Assembly (NCBI RefSeq): GCF_030816015.1
Contig: NZ_JAUSXN010000001.1
Coordinates: 3,100,001-3,164,000 of the forward strand
DNA: 64,000 bases
Reading direction: 5' to 3'
Origin: Pedobacter sp. W3I1
Lineage (GTDB): Bacteria > Bacteroidota > Bacteroidia > Sphingobacteriales > Sphingobacteriaceae
Under the pieces are notes generated by a model. That model made no database searches, was not told the origin of the DNA, and saw only the letters and a program-made list of their open reading frames with translations. Position 1 is the first letter of the stretch. Each line of letters begins with the position of its first letter. The position numbers and the translations under genes are program-made. Shown here piece after piece: positions 43,576 to 53,482 of the stretch.

Positions 43576-46167
43576 TTAATTTTCTTCTTCCGTTTCGTTA
43601 TCAGAATCAGCCTCTTCTTCAGTATCATCAGCTTCAGGAGTAGGATCTGCTTCTACTTCTTCACCGTCTGTAACTACAACATCTGTTAAATCTACTGTTT
43701 CTTCTTCATCCTCTTCGTGATCAATTTTAGTAACCGATGCAATTTCGTCATCACCTTTTAATGAGATTAAACGAACCCCTTGTGTGGCACGGCCCATTAC
43801 CCTCAATGCTGATACCGGAATTCTGATTACAATACCTGAACGGTTAATGATCATCAAATCTTCGCTATCTGTAACGTCTTTTATAGAAACTAATTGTCCC
43901 GTTTTTTCAGTAACATTAATTGTTTTTACCCCTTTACCACCACGGTTAGTTACACGGTAGTCTTCAATATCGGTACGTTTACCGTATCCCTTTTCTGATA
44001 CTACTAACACCGTAACTTCAGGATTGTTTACAGCAATCATGCCAACAACTTCATCCTGATCGTGTGCCAGCCTAACACCACGTACGCCGGTAGCAGTTCT
44101 ACCCATAGGGCGAACCGTACTTTCGTTGAAACGGATTGCTCTACCAGAACGCAATGCCATCACTATTTCGCTTTGTCCGTTAGTTAAACAAGCTTCCAAT
44201 AATACATCACCATCATTAATATTGATAGCATTAATACCATTTACACGTGGACGTGAATACGCTTCAAGAGAAGTTTTCTTAATGGTACCTTTTTTAGTAC
44301 ACATAATGATGAAATTGTTCTCTAAATATTCCTGATCTTTTAGGTTCTTAACCTTAATGTAAGCTTTAATTTTTTCCTCTTTCGGAATATTGATGATATT
44401 CTGGATCGCTCTTCCTTTACTGGTTCGTGAACCTTCCGGGATTTCATAAACCCTCAACCAGAAACATCTTCCGGCTTCAGTAAAGAACAGCATATAGTTG
44501 TGGTTTGTGGCCACGAGCATGTGCTCAATAAAATCTTCATTTCTTGAAGTACTGCCTTTAGATCCTTTTCCCCCTCTACCCTGTGCTCTGAATTCCGTTG
44601 CTGGAGTACGTTTTACGTAACCTTCGTGAGAGATGGTGATAACCACTTCTTCATCATCGATGAAATCTTCCATACTCATATCTTCGGCTGAGTGAACGAT
44701 AGTTGTTCTACGCTCATCACCAAATTTCTGACGGATTTCTGCTAACTCATCTTTAATAATCTGCATACGCAAACCCTCATCTGCTAAGATAGATTTTAAA
44801 TGCTCGATGGTTTTCATTAACTCTGCATACTCTTCTTTAATCTTATCACGCTCTAGTCCTGTTAAACGACGAAGCGTCATGTCCAAAATCGCACGTGCCT
44901 GAATATCGCTCAGTCCGAATTTTTCCATCAAGCCTAAACGGGCATCTTCAGGGGTTTCGGAAGCACGGATCAGTTTAATTACTTCATCTAAATGATCTAA
45001 AGCAATTAAATAACCTTCTAAAATATGTGCACGTTTTTCGGCTTCTGACAATTCGTAACGGGTACGGCGAACAACCACATCATGGCGGTGATCCACAAAA
45101 TGCACAATTAAATCTTTAAGATTTAACATTTGTGGACGGCCTTTTACCAATGCAATATTATTTACACTGAACGAAGTTTGTAATGCAGTATACTTATATA
45201 GGTTGTTTAAAACGATAGATGCATTTGCATCACGTTTAATTTCGTAAACGATACGGATACCATCTTTGTTCGATTCATCTTTAATGTTCGAAATACCTTC
45301 CAGTTTTTTCTCGCCAACCAATTCAGCAGTACGCTCAATCATTTGTGCTTTGTTAACCTGGTAAGGAATTTCAGTAACAATGATCACTTCACGGTCTTTA
45401 ATGCTCTCGATTTCGGCTTTTGCACGCATTACAATACGGCCACGGCCGGTTTCGAAAGCTTCTTTTACACCAGTATAGCCATAAATAATACCACCTGTAG
45501 GGAAATCCGGAGCTTTTACAAACTTCATTAATTCCTCAATAGTAATATCTCTGTTATCGATATAACCTACTACACCATCAATTACCTCGGTTAAATTGTG
45601 AGGTGCCATGTTGGTGGCCATACCTACTGCAATACCAGAAGATCCGTTAACCAATAAGTTAGGGATTTTTGCAGGTAAAACGGTCGGTTCTTGCAAGGTA
45701 TCATCAAAGTTTAACTGAAAATCTACAGTATCTTTATTGATATCGGCAAGCATTTCTTCAGCAATTTTCGAAAAACGTGCTTCAGTATAACGCATTGCAG
45801 CCGGAGAGTCACCATCAATGTGACCAAAGTTTCCTTGTCCATCAACCATTGGGTAACGTAAGCTCCAATCCTGAGCCATACGAACCATGGTAAAATATAC
45901 AGATGCATCACCATGTGGGTGATACTTACCTAATACCTCCCCTACAATACGGGCAGATTTTTTATGTGGTTTATTACTGGTTACACCAAGATCGAGCATA
46001 CCATATAAAACACGGCGGTGTACCGGTTTCAATCCATCGCGTACATCAGGCAAAGCCCTTGATACGATTACCGACATTGAGTAATCAATGTAGGCCGATT
46101 TCATCTGCTCCTCTATATTAATTTGAATGATTTTGTCGTTCTGCTGATTTTCTAAATCTTCTGCCAT
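43576..46167 (-). CDS. gyrA: DNA gyrase subunit A
   Basis: The 863-residue DNA-cleaving subunit of gyrase, which adds negative supercoils with GyrB. The catalytic Tyr is Tyr127 in AMRYTEARF. The C-terminal pinwheel has the GyrA box QGRGGKG. The tail after about residue 810 is highly acidic ([15 protein letters not shown], then [16 protein letters not shown]). In the quinolone region the positions equal to E. coli Ser83 and Asp87 are Ala88 and Phe92 in [15 protein letters not shown]. It is transcribed alone or with the TPR gene downstream. gyrB is not in the window. Confidence 0.98.
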   Translation of the reverse strand: MAEDLENQQNDKIIQINIEEQMKSAYIDYSMSVIVSRALPDVRDGLKPVHRRVLYGMLDLGVTSNKPHKKSARIVGEVLGKYHPHGDASVYFTMVRMAQDWSLRYPMVDGQGNFGHIDGDSPAAMRYTEARFSKIAEEMLADINKDTVDFQLNFDDTLQEPTVLPAKIPNLLVNGSSGIAVGMATNMAPHNLTEVIDGVVGYIDNRDITIEELMKFVKAPDFPTGGIIYGYTGVKEAFETGRGRIVMRAKAEIESIKDREVIIVTEIPYQVNKAQMIERTAELVGEKKLEGISNIKDESNKDGIRIVYEIKRDANASIVLNNLYKYTALQTSFSVNNIALVKGRPQMLNLKDLIVHFVDHRHDVVVRRTRYELSEAEKRAHILEGYLIALDHLDEVIKLIRASETPEDARLGLMEKFGLSDIQARAILDMTLRRLTGLERDKIKEEYAELMKTIEHLKSILADEGLRMQIIKDELAEIRQKFGDERRTTIVHSAEDMSMEDFIDDEEVVITISHEGYVKRTPATEFRAQGRGGKGSKGSTSRNEDFIEHMLVATNHNYMLFFTEAGRCFWLRVYEIPEGSRTSKGRAIQNIINIPKEEKIKAYIKVKNLKDQEYLENNFIIMCTKKGTIKKTSLEAYSRPRVNGINAININDGDVLLEACLTNGQSEIVMALRSGRAIRFNESTVRPMGRTATGVRGVRLAHDQDEVVGMIAVNNPEVTVLVVSEKGYGKRTDIEDYRVTNRGGKGVKTINVTEKTGQLVSIKDVTDSEDLMIINRSGIVIRIPVSALRVMGRATQGVRLISLKGDDEIASVTKIDHEEDEEETVDLTDVVVTDGEEVEADPTPEADDTEEEADSDNETEEEN

Positions 46168-46701
46168 AAATTATTATTCTCGCTACTTAAAACGATATTA
46201 AAAAAAGGGTGTTACTATAACCTTGCGAATTTAACAAAATTTAGCCGAATTAAGGCATTGTGGAAAAGTTTTGACCTTTGTGATAGGTTTTTTACTCCCA
46301 ACGGAATTTTAATTTATTGAAGGTTAGTTTAAAGCGTTTTTAGTTTAAGCTTCGCAAGTTTTGTAAACTGGCGTTTTTTATTATCCTTCAATTTAGATGT
46401 TTTTTGGAAAGATAGGTTCGGTTTTCATAGCACACCTAGCTCCCGCTTTCCGTTTTATCCTGATGAAGGATCAGGATGTTCACTGCAATCGGGTTTATTA
46501 ACCACAAATAGTAGCACAATGGCGGCCACACTTAAACCCGACGCTAGCGGATTGCATTTACCTATTAGTGCAACAACTGCTTTCCAAAACCAAATAGATA
46601 ACGATTTTTAATGGATGTTTTTTTAATCCTAATAGGCTTGTATAACTAAAATTTATAATATTAAGTAATTCTGATACTTTTACGTTTCAATTTTACATCT
46701 A
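46168..46701. other. 534-bp gap upstream of gyrA and a Tet-like MFS gene
   Basis: Divergent control region. The gyrA side (46168-46430) is AT-rich with no clear motif. A degenerate repeat lies at 46432-46502. The MFS side contains GATACTTTTACG near 46675, which is close to a -7 element. I see no gene. Confidence 0.5.
46432..46502. repeat. Degenerate repeat with CTAGCTCCCGCTTTCCG block
   Basis: The stretch CACCTAGCTCCCGCTTTCCG, then an inverted repeat ATCCTGA/TCAGGAT (46457-46477), then CACTGCAATCGGG. I recall similar CTAGCTCCCGCTTTCCG ... CAATCGGG elements scattered in Flavobacteria and Sphingobacteria genomes. This copy looks decayed. Confidence 0.45.
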
Positions 46702-47913
46702 ATGGCAAACAAGAAGAAATCTGCAATGAGTTTTATTATGGTTACCCTCCTGATCGATTTTACAGGTTTTGGGTTAATCATTCCGGTTTTACCAAAACTT
46801 ATACAGGATTTTACCGGTGGTGGCTTCGGTTTGGCAGCAGAATATGGTGGCTGGCTCACGCTTGCCTATGCATCGGTACAATTTATATTTTCGCCTATTA
46901 TTGGTGCAATGAGCGATCGGTATGGTCGCAGGCCAGTATTGCTAAGCTCTTTATTCGGTCTTGGTATTGATTATATCTTTTTAGCCTTTGCCCCTTCTAT
47001 TGTTTGGTTATTTGTAGGAAGGATTATTGCGGGTATTACAGGAGCCAGTTTTACAACCGCTCAAGCTTACATTGCAGACGTTTCGCCTCCAGAAAAAAGA
47101 GCACAGAATTTTGGTTTGGTTGGAGCTGCCTTTGGTGTTGGGTTTATTTTAGGACCAGTTTTAGGTGGAGTTTTTAGCCATTTTGGCACCCGGGTTCCTT
47201 TTATGATTGCAGCAGGTTTATCATTAGTCAACTGGCTATATGGTTATTTTATATTACCAGAATCTTTGCCTGTTGAAAAACGCAGAGCGTTTGACTGGAA
47301 GAGGGCAAATCCAATCGGTTCGTTGTTAAGCATTGGCAAATACCCTGCATTATTGGGCCTGATGGCTACCTTATTCTTATTATACTTTGCCAGTCACGCT
47401 GTTCAATCCAACTGGACATTTTATACCATGGAGAAATTTAAATGGGATGCGGCATGGGTGGGTTATTCATTAGGCTTTGTGGGGCTGGTAGTGGGTATCG
47501 TTCAAGGTGGCTTAATAAGGGTAATCCTACCTAAAATTGGAGAAAAGAAAGCTGTTTACTTCGGCCTCATTTTATACATCATCGGCTTTATCGCCTTTGC
47601 TTTTGCGTCAAAAGGCTGGATGATGTTTGCTTTTATGCTACCTTATGGTTTAGCCGGAATCTGCGGACCAGCCATGCAGGGTTTGATTTCGAACCAGGTA
47701 CCATCGAACGCACAAGGCGAAATGCAGGGTGTTTTAACAGGTTTACAAAGTTTAGCGGCCATATTTGCCCCTTGGGTAATGACGCATATCTTTGCATATT
47801 TTATTGAAGGTAAGGCTCCGGTTTATTTTCCAGGCGCACCATTTATACTGAGTGCGTTGCTAACTTTAATTGGTTTGTTTATCTGTTTGAGGAGTTTGAA
47901 GAAATATCATTAG
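46702..47913 (+). CDS. MFS transporter, TCR/Tet family
   Basis: A 403-residue, 12-helix drug/H+ antiporter-type transporter. The motif GAMSDRYGRRPVLL (motif A) follows the second helix and GFILGPVLGG (motif C-like) is in helix 5, as in TetA-class exporters. The closest relatives are unspecific Tet-family members of Bacteroidota, so tetracycline resistance should not be assumed. It has its own promoter region and is followed by a palindromic repeat. Confidence 0.9.
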   Translation: MANKKKSAMSFIMVTLLIDFTGFGLIIPVLPKLIQDFTGGGFGLAAEYGGWLTLAYASVQFIFSPIIGAMSDRYGRRPVLLSSLFGLGIDYIFLAFAPSIVWLFVGRIIAGITGASFTTAQAYIADVSPPEKRAQNFGLVGAAFGVGFILGPVLGGVFSHFGTRVPFMIAAGLSLVNWLYGYFILPESLPVEKRRAFDWKRANPIGSLLSIGKYPALLGLMATLFLLYFASHAVQSNWTFYTMEKFKWDAAWVGYSLGFVGLVVGIVQGGLIRVILPKIGEKKAVYFGLILYIIGFIAFAFASKGWMMFAFMLPYGLAGICGPAMQGLISNQVPSNAQGEMQGVLTGLQSLAAIFAPWVMTHIFAYFIEGKAPVYFPGAPFILSALLTLIGLFICLRSLKKYH

Positions 47914-48029
47914 TAAGCTTTAAACGCGGTCATCATCTACTAAAGCACACGGAAGCACACGGAACAAAAATACGTACCCTGCTTGGATGAAGGAGAGTGC
48001 ATCAAAAAGTCAATTTCAACTCAGATGCT

Positions 48030-48097
48030 GTCATGTTGAGCCTGTCGAAACACCTAAAGAGTATTTTAAGCAGGTCCTTCGACAGGCTCAGGATGAC
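48030..48097. repeat. Palindromic repeat, CCTGTCGAA/TTCGACAGG type
   Basis: Arms TGTCATGTTGAGCCTGTCGA and TCGACAGGCTCAGGATGACA flank a 25-nt loop. The two arms pair over nearly their whole length. It separates the convergent MFS and phoH-type genes. Confidence 0.8.
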
Positions 48098-48161
48098 AAA
48101 CTATATTTATGATACAACCTCGGCGGAACGCAAAAAAGGAGATGTTCTTTCAATAGAAAGC

Positions 48162-49514
48162 CTAAAGCAATTCATTTGCTAAATTTGCCAACTCGCTCCT
48201 TTCGCCTTTATGCAAGGTAATGTGTGCGTAAAGCGGGTGGTTTTTCGCGTTTTCGATCAGATATGACAAGCCATTACTTTCCGAATCGAGATAAGGAGTA
48301 TCGATTTGATAAATATCCCCGGTAAAAACGATTTTGGTATGCTCGCCTGCCCTCGATATTATTGTTTTCACCTCATGTGGCGTTAAATTCTGCGCTTCAT
48401 CAATAATAAAGAAAATTTTGGTGAGGGTTCTTCCGCGGATAAAAGCCAATGGAGCAATCGCTATCTTTTCGGTTACAATCAGTTCATCAATTTTTTCCGA
48501 CATTTTATCATCACCGATAAACTGCTCTTTAATAAACCGTAGATTATCCCAAATGGGTGCCATAAAAGGATCAGTTTTCGATTTTGCATCACCTGGTAGG
48601 AAACCGATATCTTTATTGCTCAGCGAAACGATTGGCCGGGTAACATAAATCTGCCTGAAATTTTTACGCTGTTCTAAAGCGCTCGCCAAAGCCAGGAGTG
48701 TTTTACCTGTCCCGGCGTTTCCTTGTATACTTACCAGCTTAATTTCTGGATCTAAAAGTGCATGAATGGCAAATGCCTGTTCAATATTTTTGGGTTTGAT
48801 TTTAAATATCGGGTCGGTAGAAACCGCAGTAATCGTTTTTAAACTGTTGTTATAAAATACGTTTGCAGTTTTTCTCTTATTCTTTAAAATATAAAAGTGG
48901 TTGGCGTTTTTTGGTGGTAATTCGATCTCGCTGGCATCGATAAAAGGCTGTTTTTTTACCTCCTCAATTAGCTCAATTGGAAAATCTATAAGTTCTGTTT
49001 TTCCGGCGTAAAGTTCATCAACATTTTTAATCTTTCCTGTTTCATAATCTTCTGCATTTAAATCTAAAGCTTTCGCTTTTAACCTCAGGCAAATGTCTTT
49101 CGATACCAGTACTACTTTTTTATCAGGATATTCATCTTTTAAACTTAAGGCCGCATTTAAAATCTTATGATCGGTTTTTCCTTTCCCATAAACTTCTTCC
49201 GCATTTATGGTTAAGGGCTTTTCATTTAAAACTACCTTAAATTTTCCTGAGTCAGAACTTTTTAGTGAAATCCAATCGCTGATTAGTTTTTGTTTTGAAG
49301 TTTCATCAATGAGGCGGATAAAACTTCTGGCTTCAAAATTCCGGGTATCGTTACCACTTTTAAAATTATCGAGTTCTTCTAAAACCTGAATGGGAATGGC
49401 TACATCGTGCTCATGGAAGTTATTAATCGCATCATGATCGTATAAAATAACCGAGGTATCTAAAACGAATATCTTTTTTGATTGATTGGAGACTGATTTA
49501 CCTTTTTTGGCCAT
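48162..49514 (-). CDS. PIN-PhoH fusion protein (PhoH2-like)
   Basis: A 450-residue protein with an N-terminal PIN RNase domain joined to a C-terminal PhoH ATPase. In the PIN part Asp19 (FVLDTSVILYD), Glu46/Glu47, Asp115 (TDHKIL) and Asp140 (SKDICLR) form the acidic set. Walker A is GNAGTGKT (265-272) and Walker B is IIDEAQNLTPHEV. Such PIN-PhoH proteins unwind and cut RNA. It is divergent from the FUSC gene across a long gap. Confidence 0.93.
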   Translation of the reverse strand: MAKKGKSVSNQSKKIFVLDTSVILYDHDAINNFHEHDVAIPIQVLEELDNFKSGNDTRNFEARSFIRLIDETSKQKLISDWISLKSSDSGKFKVVLNEKPLTINAEEVYGKGKTDHKILNAALSLKDEYPDKKVVLVSKDICLRLKAKALDLNAEDYETGKIKNVDELYAGKTELIDFPIELIEEVKKQPFIDASEIELPPKNANHFYILKNKRKTANVFYNNSLKTITAVSTDPIFKIKPKNIEQAFAIHALLDPEIKLVSIQGNAGTGKTLLALASALEQRKNFRQIYVTRPIVSLSNKDIGFLPGDAKSKTDPFMAPIWDNLRFIKEQFIGDDKMSEKIDELIVTEKIAIAPLAFIRGRTLTKIFFIIDEAQNLTPHEVKTIISRAGEHTKIVFTGDIYQIDTPYLDSESNGLSYLIENAKNHPLYAHITLHKGERSELANLANELL

Positions 49515-49592
49515 TTGGTAAATTTAATATTTTAGGGGTGATATGCGGAAGAATTCGCTATTCTTTTTTGATCAAAAGATCAAAATTTTAGA

Positions 49593-49639
49593 CAAAATAA
49601 AAACGGGGTCCTTCTTCTTTCGATTCAGTTCCCCGTTTT
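49593..49639 (-). terminator. Hairpin and T-tract on the minus strand
   Basis: AAAACGGGG and CCCCGTTTT enclose a 22-nt loop. On the minus strand TTTTTATTTTG follows. No annotated gene ends here, so it may close an unannotated small transcript from 49640-50000. Confidence 0.5.
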
Positions 49640-50022
49640 AACTCTAAAAACAACCGTAGTCGCATTTTAAAGCACCTAATTCTTGTTACTTTGATTTTTC
49701 CGTTATCGTTAGGTTTTGCAACTTTTGCGATTCGTGAAAATTTATTTCCAACTCTTCTGTCCGTAAACTTCTTAGTTTTCAATAATCTCTGTTTGGGCCT
49801 GTGCGATTTTCTTATTATCCAATCTTTCGATGGTTATATATATTCTTACTCGGTTTAACCCTTTCTGAAATTAATCGTTTTCCCTGTAAACGCTCCGAAA
49901 CAATTCCCCTTTCGGTTCTTTATCTCTTTTGGATCGTTTTATCAGAATTCAAAGTACTTCGTATTTGATATGATCTAATTTAGTACGAAAACACGCTTTT
50001 GTCAAGAGAAAAATGAACGTTT

Positions 50023-50127
50023 TTATTCACAAAGTTATCCACCTAAAAATGCTGTTTATCAACATGTTAAATTTTTAAAATCGTTATTGGTATTCAGCAT
50101 TCCGTGTTTACCTCATCGTTATTAACA
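50023..50127 (+). other. Cluster of DnaA-box-like sequences
   Basis: TTATTCACA (50023-50031) fits the consensus TTATNCACA. TTATCCACC (50035), TTATCAACA (50056) and TTATTAACA (50119) each differ by one base. All four have the same orientation, in an AT-rich gap. It may be a DnaA-regulated site or a candidate origin element; neither is shown. Confidence 0.4.
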
Positions 50128-50256
50128 TTTCAAAAAGCGCACTTACAAACAACTCATAATGTTTTGTCAATCAAAACATTATCTATTTTCTGCTTGAAAG
50201 TTTAAAAAAAGCAAAAAACTTAATTTTAATCGCAACAAAAAACTTCGCTATTATGT

Positions 50257-50264
50257 TATTTTTG
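50257..50264 (+). promoter_or_regulatory. Candidate -7 element for FUSC gene
   Basis: TATTTTTG matches TAnnTTTG and ends 4 bp before the ATG. If used, the mRNA would be leaderless or nearly so. Confidence 0.35.
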
Positions 50265-50268
50265 TATC

Positions 50269-52428
50269 ATGCAGATCAGGCAACCTATTAGAAATATACA
50301 AGACTTTTTATTGAGTACGTATTTTGCCGACGGTCTCCGCATTACCATTGGCGTGCTGCTCCCCTCTTTAATTCTTGCACAGTTTGGCATGTTAAAGTAC
50401 GGCATGACTTTATCTTTAGGAGCCTTATGTGTTAGTGTAGTAGATAGTCCGGGACCAATGGTGCACCGAAGAAATGCGATGCTAATTACTACTGCACTCA
50501 TTTTCACCTTTTCTATCATTACGGGCTTAACCAACAAAAACCATTATTTTATTGGCTTTTTGCTGGCTGTATCGAGCTTTGTATTTTCGATGTTTTACAT
50601 TTATGGCCTCAGGGCTGCATCTGTAGGTACTGCCGTGCTGCTCATTATGGTATTAAGCATTGATGATGTACGCCCATGGCAGGATGTATTATTACATGCA
50701 GTTATGGTGCTGGCCGGAAGCCTTTGGTATACTGGTTTAAGCTATTTTGTGTACCGCCTCCGCCCCTTCCGTTTGGTACAGCAATCGTTAAGTGATTCTA
50801 TTTTAGAAGTGGCAGAGTTTCTGCGTGAGAAAGCTAAATTCTATCATCAAAATAACAATTACGATAAAACCTATTCAGATCTTTTACAACTTCAGGTTTC
50901 GGTGCACGAAAAGCAAGATGCGGTAAGGGAATTATTGTTTAGAACCCGCGAAATTGTAAGGGATTCTACTCCCGAAGGAAGATTTTTGCTATTGGTGTTT
51001 GTCGATATGGTTGATCTTTTCGAGCAGGTCATGTCGACCTATTATAACTATCAGCAGCTTCATGATCAGTTTGATAAAGCAGGTATATTACCAGATTATG
51101 AAATGGCCATTAAACGGATCTCTTATGCCCTTGACGATATTGCATTTGCCTTAAAAAGCGGAGGAACACCGGTTGTTTCCAAACGTTTACTGATTGAGAT
51201 CGAAAGACTAAAGATTAAGATCAATAATCTGGAAAAGAACAATCAAAACCAGGAGTACAATACCATAGGCATTATTGCCCTGAAAAATATTGAGGTGAAT
51301 ATCGAAAATATACTGGCTAGGGTTAAAACCATTTTCAGCTATTTTAAAATTAGAAACAGCAAAGATATCAGACAAGCTGAGGTAGATACAGAGAAATTTA
51401 TTACCAGGCAAAAATTCGATTTTAAACTGTTTACAGAGAATTTAACTTACACTTCTTCTACTTTCAGGCATTCGTTACGCGTTACAGTGGTGATGCTTTT
51501 GGGTTTTATCGTTGCTCAAATTCTCAATTTCTCGCATAGTTACTGGATTCTCCTCACCATTCTGGTCATTTCGAAACCAGGATTTAGTTTAACGAAGGAA
51601 CGCAATTACCAACGTTTAATCGGCACCACCGTTGGGGCTTTTGTTGGTATGGGCGTAATTACTTACATTCATGATCGAAACACCTTATTCGTAATTCTGT
51701 TGATCTGCATGATAGGCTGTTATAGTTTCCAAAGGAAAAATTACGTAGTGAGTGTGCTCTTTATGACCCCATATATCTTAATCCTATTCGATTTTCTGGG
51801 CATGGGATCGATAGCGCTGGCACGCGAAAGGATTTATGATACTTTTATAGGCTCTGGCATTGCATTATTGGCCAGTTATTCTTTATTTCCAACCTGGGAG
51901 CATGAAAAACTTAAACAGGCTATGCTTGATATTTTAAAGGCAAACAAGGCTTATTATGAACAGGTAATGAGATTGTATTTTGAGAAAAACTACAATAGAA
52001 CGGAATATAAACTGGCACGAAAAGAAGTGTATGTAAGTACGGCGAATTTGGCTTCCCTATTTCAAAGAATGTTTTCTGAGCCAAAAAGCAAACAGTTGTT
52101 TATTAAGGAAGTGCATCAGTTTACAGCGCTTAACCACTTACTATCTTCTTATGTTGCAACGCTTTCGTTATACAATAAGGAACATCAATTTATCTTCGAA
52201 AGTTTCGATTCCTTAAAACCTATTGCCAATAACACCAATTATTTACTGGGTACTTCTATTAATAACTTGGAACAAGGAACAAATACAATTGATAATGTGC
52301 CATTAATCAGGTTAAACGATCCAGGTTTGGCTATAAAGAAAGGTGAAGACTTGATTCCGGAACAATTCGACCTCATCCAGAAAGTAGCTTATGATATTTA
52401 CAAACTATCGGTAAAAATAAAGCTTTAG
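50269..52428 (+). CDS. FUSC-family membrane protein (YccS-like)
   Basis: A 719-residue inner-membrane protein with two hydrophobic blocks, each about five or six helices (GLRITIGVLLPSLILAQFGM onward, and HSLRVTVVMLLGFIVAQIL onward), separated by a soluble central region with a coiled-coil-like stretch (IEIERLKIKINNLEKNNQN). A C-terminal soluble tail follows. This is the FUSC/YccS architecture, related to aromatic-acid exporter (AaeB) components. Substrate and partners are unknown. Confidence 0.88.
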   Translation: MQIRQPIRNIQDFLLSTYFADGLRITIGVLLPSLILAQFGMLKYGMTLSLGALCVSVVDSPGPMVHRRNAMLITTALIFTFSIITGLTNKNHYFIGFLLAVSSFVFSMFYIYGLRAASVGTAVLLIMVLSIDDVRPWQDVLLHAVMVLAGSLWYTGLSYFVYRLRPFRLVQQSLSDSILEVAEFLREKAKFYHQNNNYDKTYSDLLQLQVSVHEKQDAVRELLFRTREIVRDSTPEGRFLLLVFVDMVDLFEQVMSTYYNYQQLHDQFDKAGILPDYEMAIKRISYALDDIAFALKSGGTPVVSKRLLIEIERLKIKINNLEKNNQNQEYNTIGIIALKNIEVNIENILARVKTIFSYFKIRNSKDIRQAEVDTEKFITRQKFDFKLFTENLTYTSSTFRHSLRVTVVMLLGFIVAQILNFSHSYWILLTILVISKPGFSLTKERNYQRLIGTTVGAFVGMGVITYIHDRNTLFVILLICMIGCYSFQRKNYVVSVLFMTPYILILFDFLGMGSIALARERIYDTFIGSGIALLASYSLFPTWEHEKLKQAMLDILKANKAYYEQVMRLYFEKNYNRTEYKLARKEVYVSTANLASLFQRMFSEPKSKQLFIKEVHQFTALNHLLSSYVATLSLYNKEHQFIFESFDSLKPIANNTNYLLGTSINNLEQGTNTIDNVPLIRLNDPGLAIKKGEDLIPEQFDLIQKVAYDIYKLSVKIKL

Positions 52429-52483
52429 CTATCGGAAAGATAGCTCACCAACCATAAAGCAAAGAGCTACGAAGCAATTTAAA

Positions 52484-53482
52484 TTAAAATTTAGGACAGG
52501 GCACTTTAAAGCCTTTAAAATTGTTATGCCTATAGATAAAGGACAGTTCGTATGTGCGTGGCGTAGCACTCATTAATTTACTTCCATAAACTGTATAATT
52601 AATACCAGCACTTATATTGCCCATAGCTACGCCAACATAAGGATAAAATGAAGCTTCGTTAAATTTGTACCACATGCCAAAATTCAGTTTCATTTTAGTT
52701 TCATCGCCCGGCTTTAAACCTAAAACAGTACCAAAAATAATATCCTTGTTGTTTTTCTGGGCATTATAAACCCCTGTAAAATTTAAATCTACATTATTGT
52801 TTACCAGATAAAGCAAGCCTAAATTGATGGTTTTACGGGCTGCAACAACATCACTGCTGTTGCTTAGCATGGCCTCCTGAGGTTTTGTTAAATGATATTG
52901 TGCATAACCTAGTGCAACACTCCAATAATCGAAATTAGCAGCAAAATTGGCCCCAATATTTAAATCGAAATAGGATGTTTTATCATTCTTTAAATCAAGG
53001 TAGTTTGGCATCGAACTATCAAAACCACCCCCTCCATTATATTGAGAAGCAAAGGTAAGCTTATTGTAATCTAAATATTTCGAAACATAAGAAAGCTGTG
53101 GTGCTAAACCAAACTTAAAACGATGCGCTTCATCCATGTATTGGTAGTATGAAACACTGGCACTGATGTATTGCGATTTTAAGGCTTTATTTAAAGATTC
53201 GTCAAACAAACCGCTTAAGCCCAAACTGAAATAACTATTAATGAAATTTTCGTCTTCTACAAGTTTCACATCGCCAGACACGCTGTAAGTATTGTAAGGA
53301 TCGCCCAGGTTACCCCATTGCTGCCTCGTATTGGCTGCAATTCTATAATCGCCGTCAAAAAAGCCAGTAAATGCCGGATTTAAACTTAAAGGGGCAGCGA
53401 AGTATTGCGAAAACTTCGGGTCTTGTGCCCAACAACATATTGTAGCAAGGCTCAAACATAAAATGAGTAGCGATCTGTACAT
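52484..53482 (-). CDS. PorP/SprF-family type IX secretion membrane protein
   Basis: A 332-residue outer-membrane protein. The signal peptide ends ICCWAQ. The mature start DPKFSQYFAAPLSLNPAFTG is diagnostic of the PorP/SprF family. The rest is beta-strand rich and ends LSFIYRHNNFKGFKVPCPKF. These proteins anchor or help export a partner T9SS cargo, usually encoded next to them. The partner here is the 805-residue gene whose stop overlaps this start by one base. Confidence 0.95.
   Translation of the reverse strand: MYRSLLILCLSLATICCWAQDPKFSQYFAAPLSLNPAFTGFFDGDYRIAANTRQQWGNLGDPYNTYSVSGDVKLVEDENFINSYFSLGLSGLFDESLNKALKSQYISASVSYYQYMDEAHRFKFGLAPQLSYVSKYLDYNKLTFASQYNGGGGFDSSMPNYLDLKNDKTSYFDLNIGANFAANFDYWSVALGYAQYHLTKPQEAMLSNSSDVVAARKTINLGLLYLVNNNVDLNFTGVYNAQKNNKDIIFGTVLGLKPGDETKMKLNFGMWYKFNEASFYPYVGVAMGNISAGINYTVYGSKLMSATPRTYELSFIYRHNNFKGFKVPCPKF

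Larger units (their letters stand above)
49515..50268. other. 754-bp gap with hairpins and DnaA-box-like sites
   Basis: Divergent gap between the PIN-PhoH and FUSC genes. It contains a perfect palindrome TTTTGATC-AAAA-GATCAAAA (49566-49585), a hairpin with a minus-strand T-tract (49593-49639), four DnaA-box-like sites (50023-50127) and a -7 match at 50257. A 64-codon minus-strand frame (49588-49782) is very basic and not convincing. A transcribed non-coding RNA is possible. Confidence 0.5.

Noticed and set aside
46702..47913. Tetracycline-resistance gene
   Set aside because: The protein is of the Tet/TCR MFS family, but the same motifs occur in many chromosomal transporters without tetracycline export.
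49588..49782. A 64-codon minus-strand frame in the PhoH-FUSC gap
   Set aside because: Very Lys/Arg-rich with no recognisable domain. It spans a hairpin with a T-tract and looks like a chance frame over structured DNA. Kept only as part of a possible RNA.
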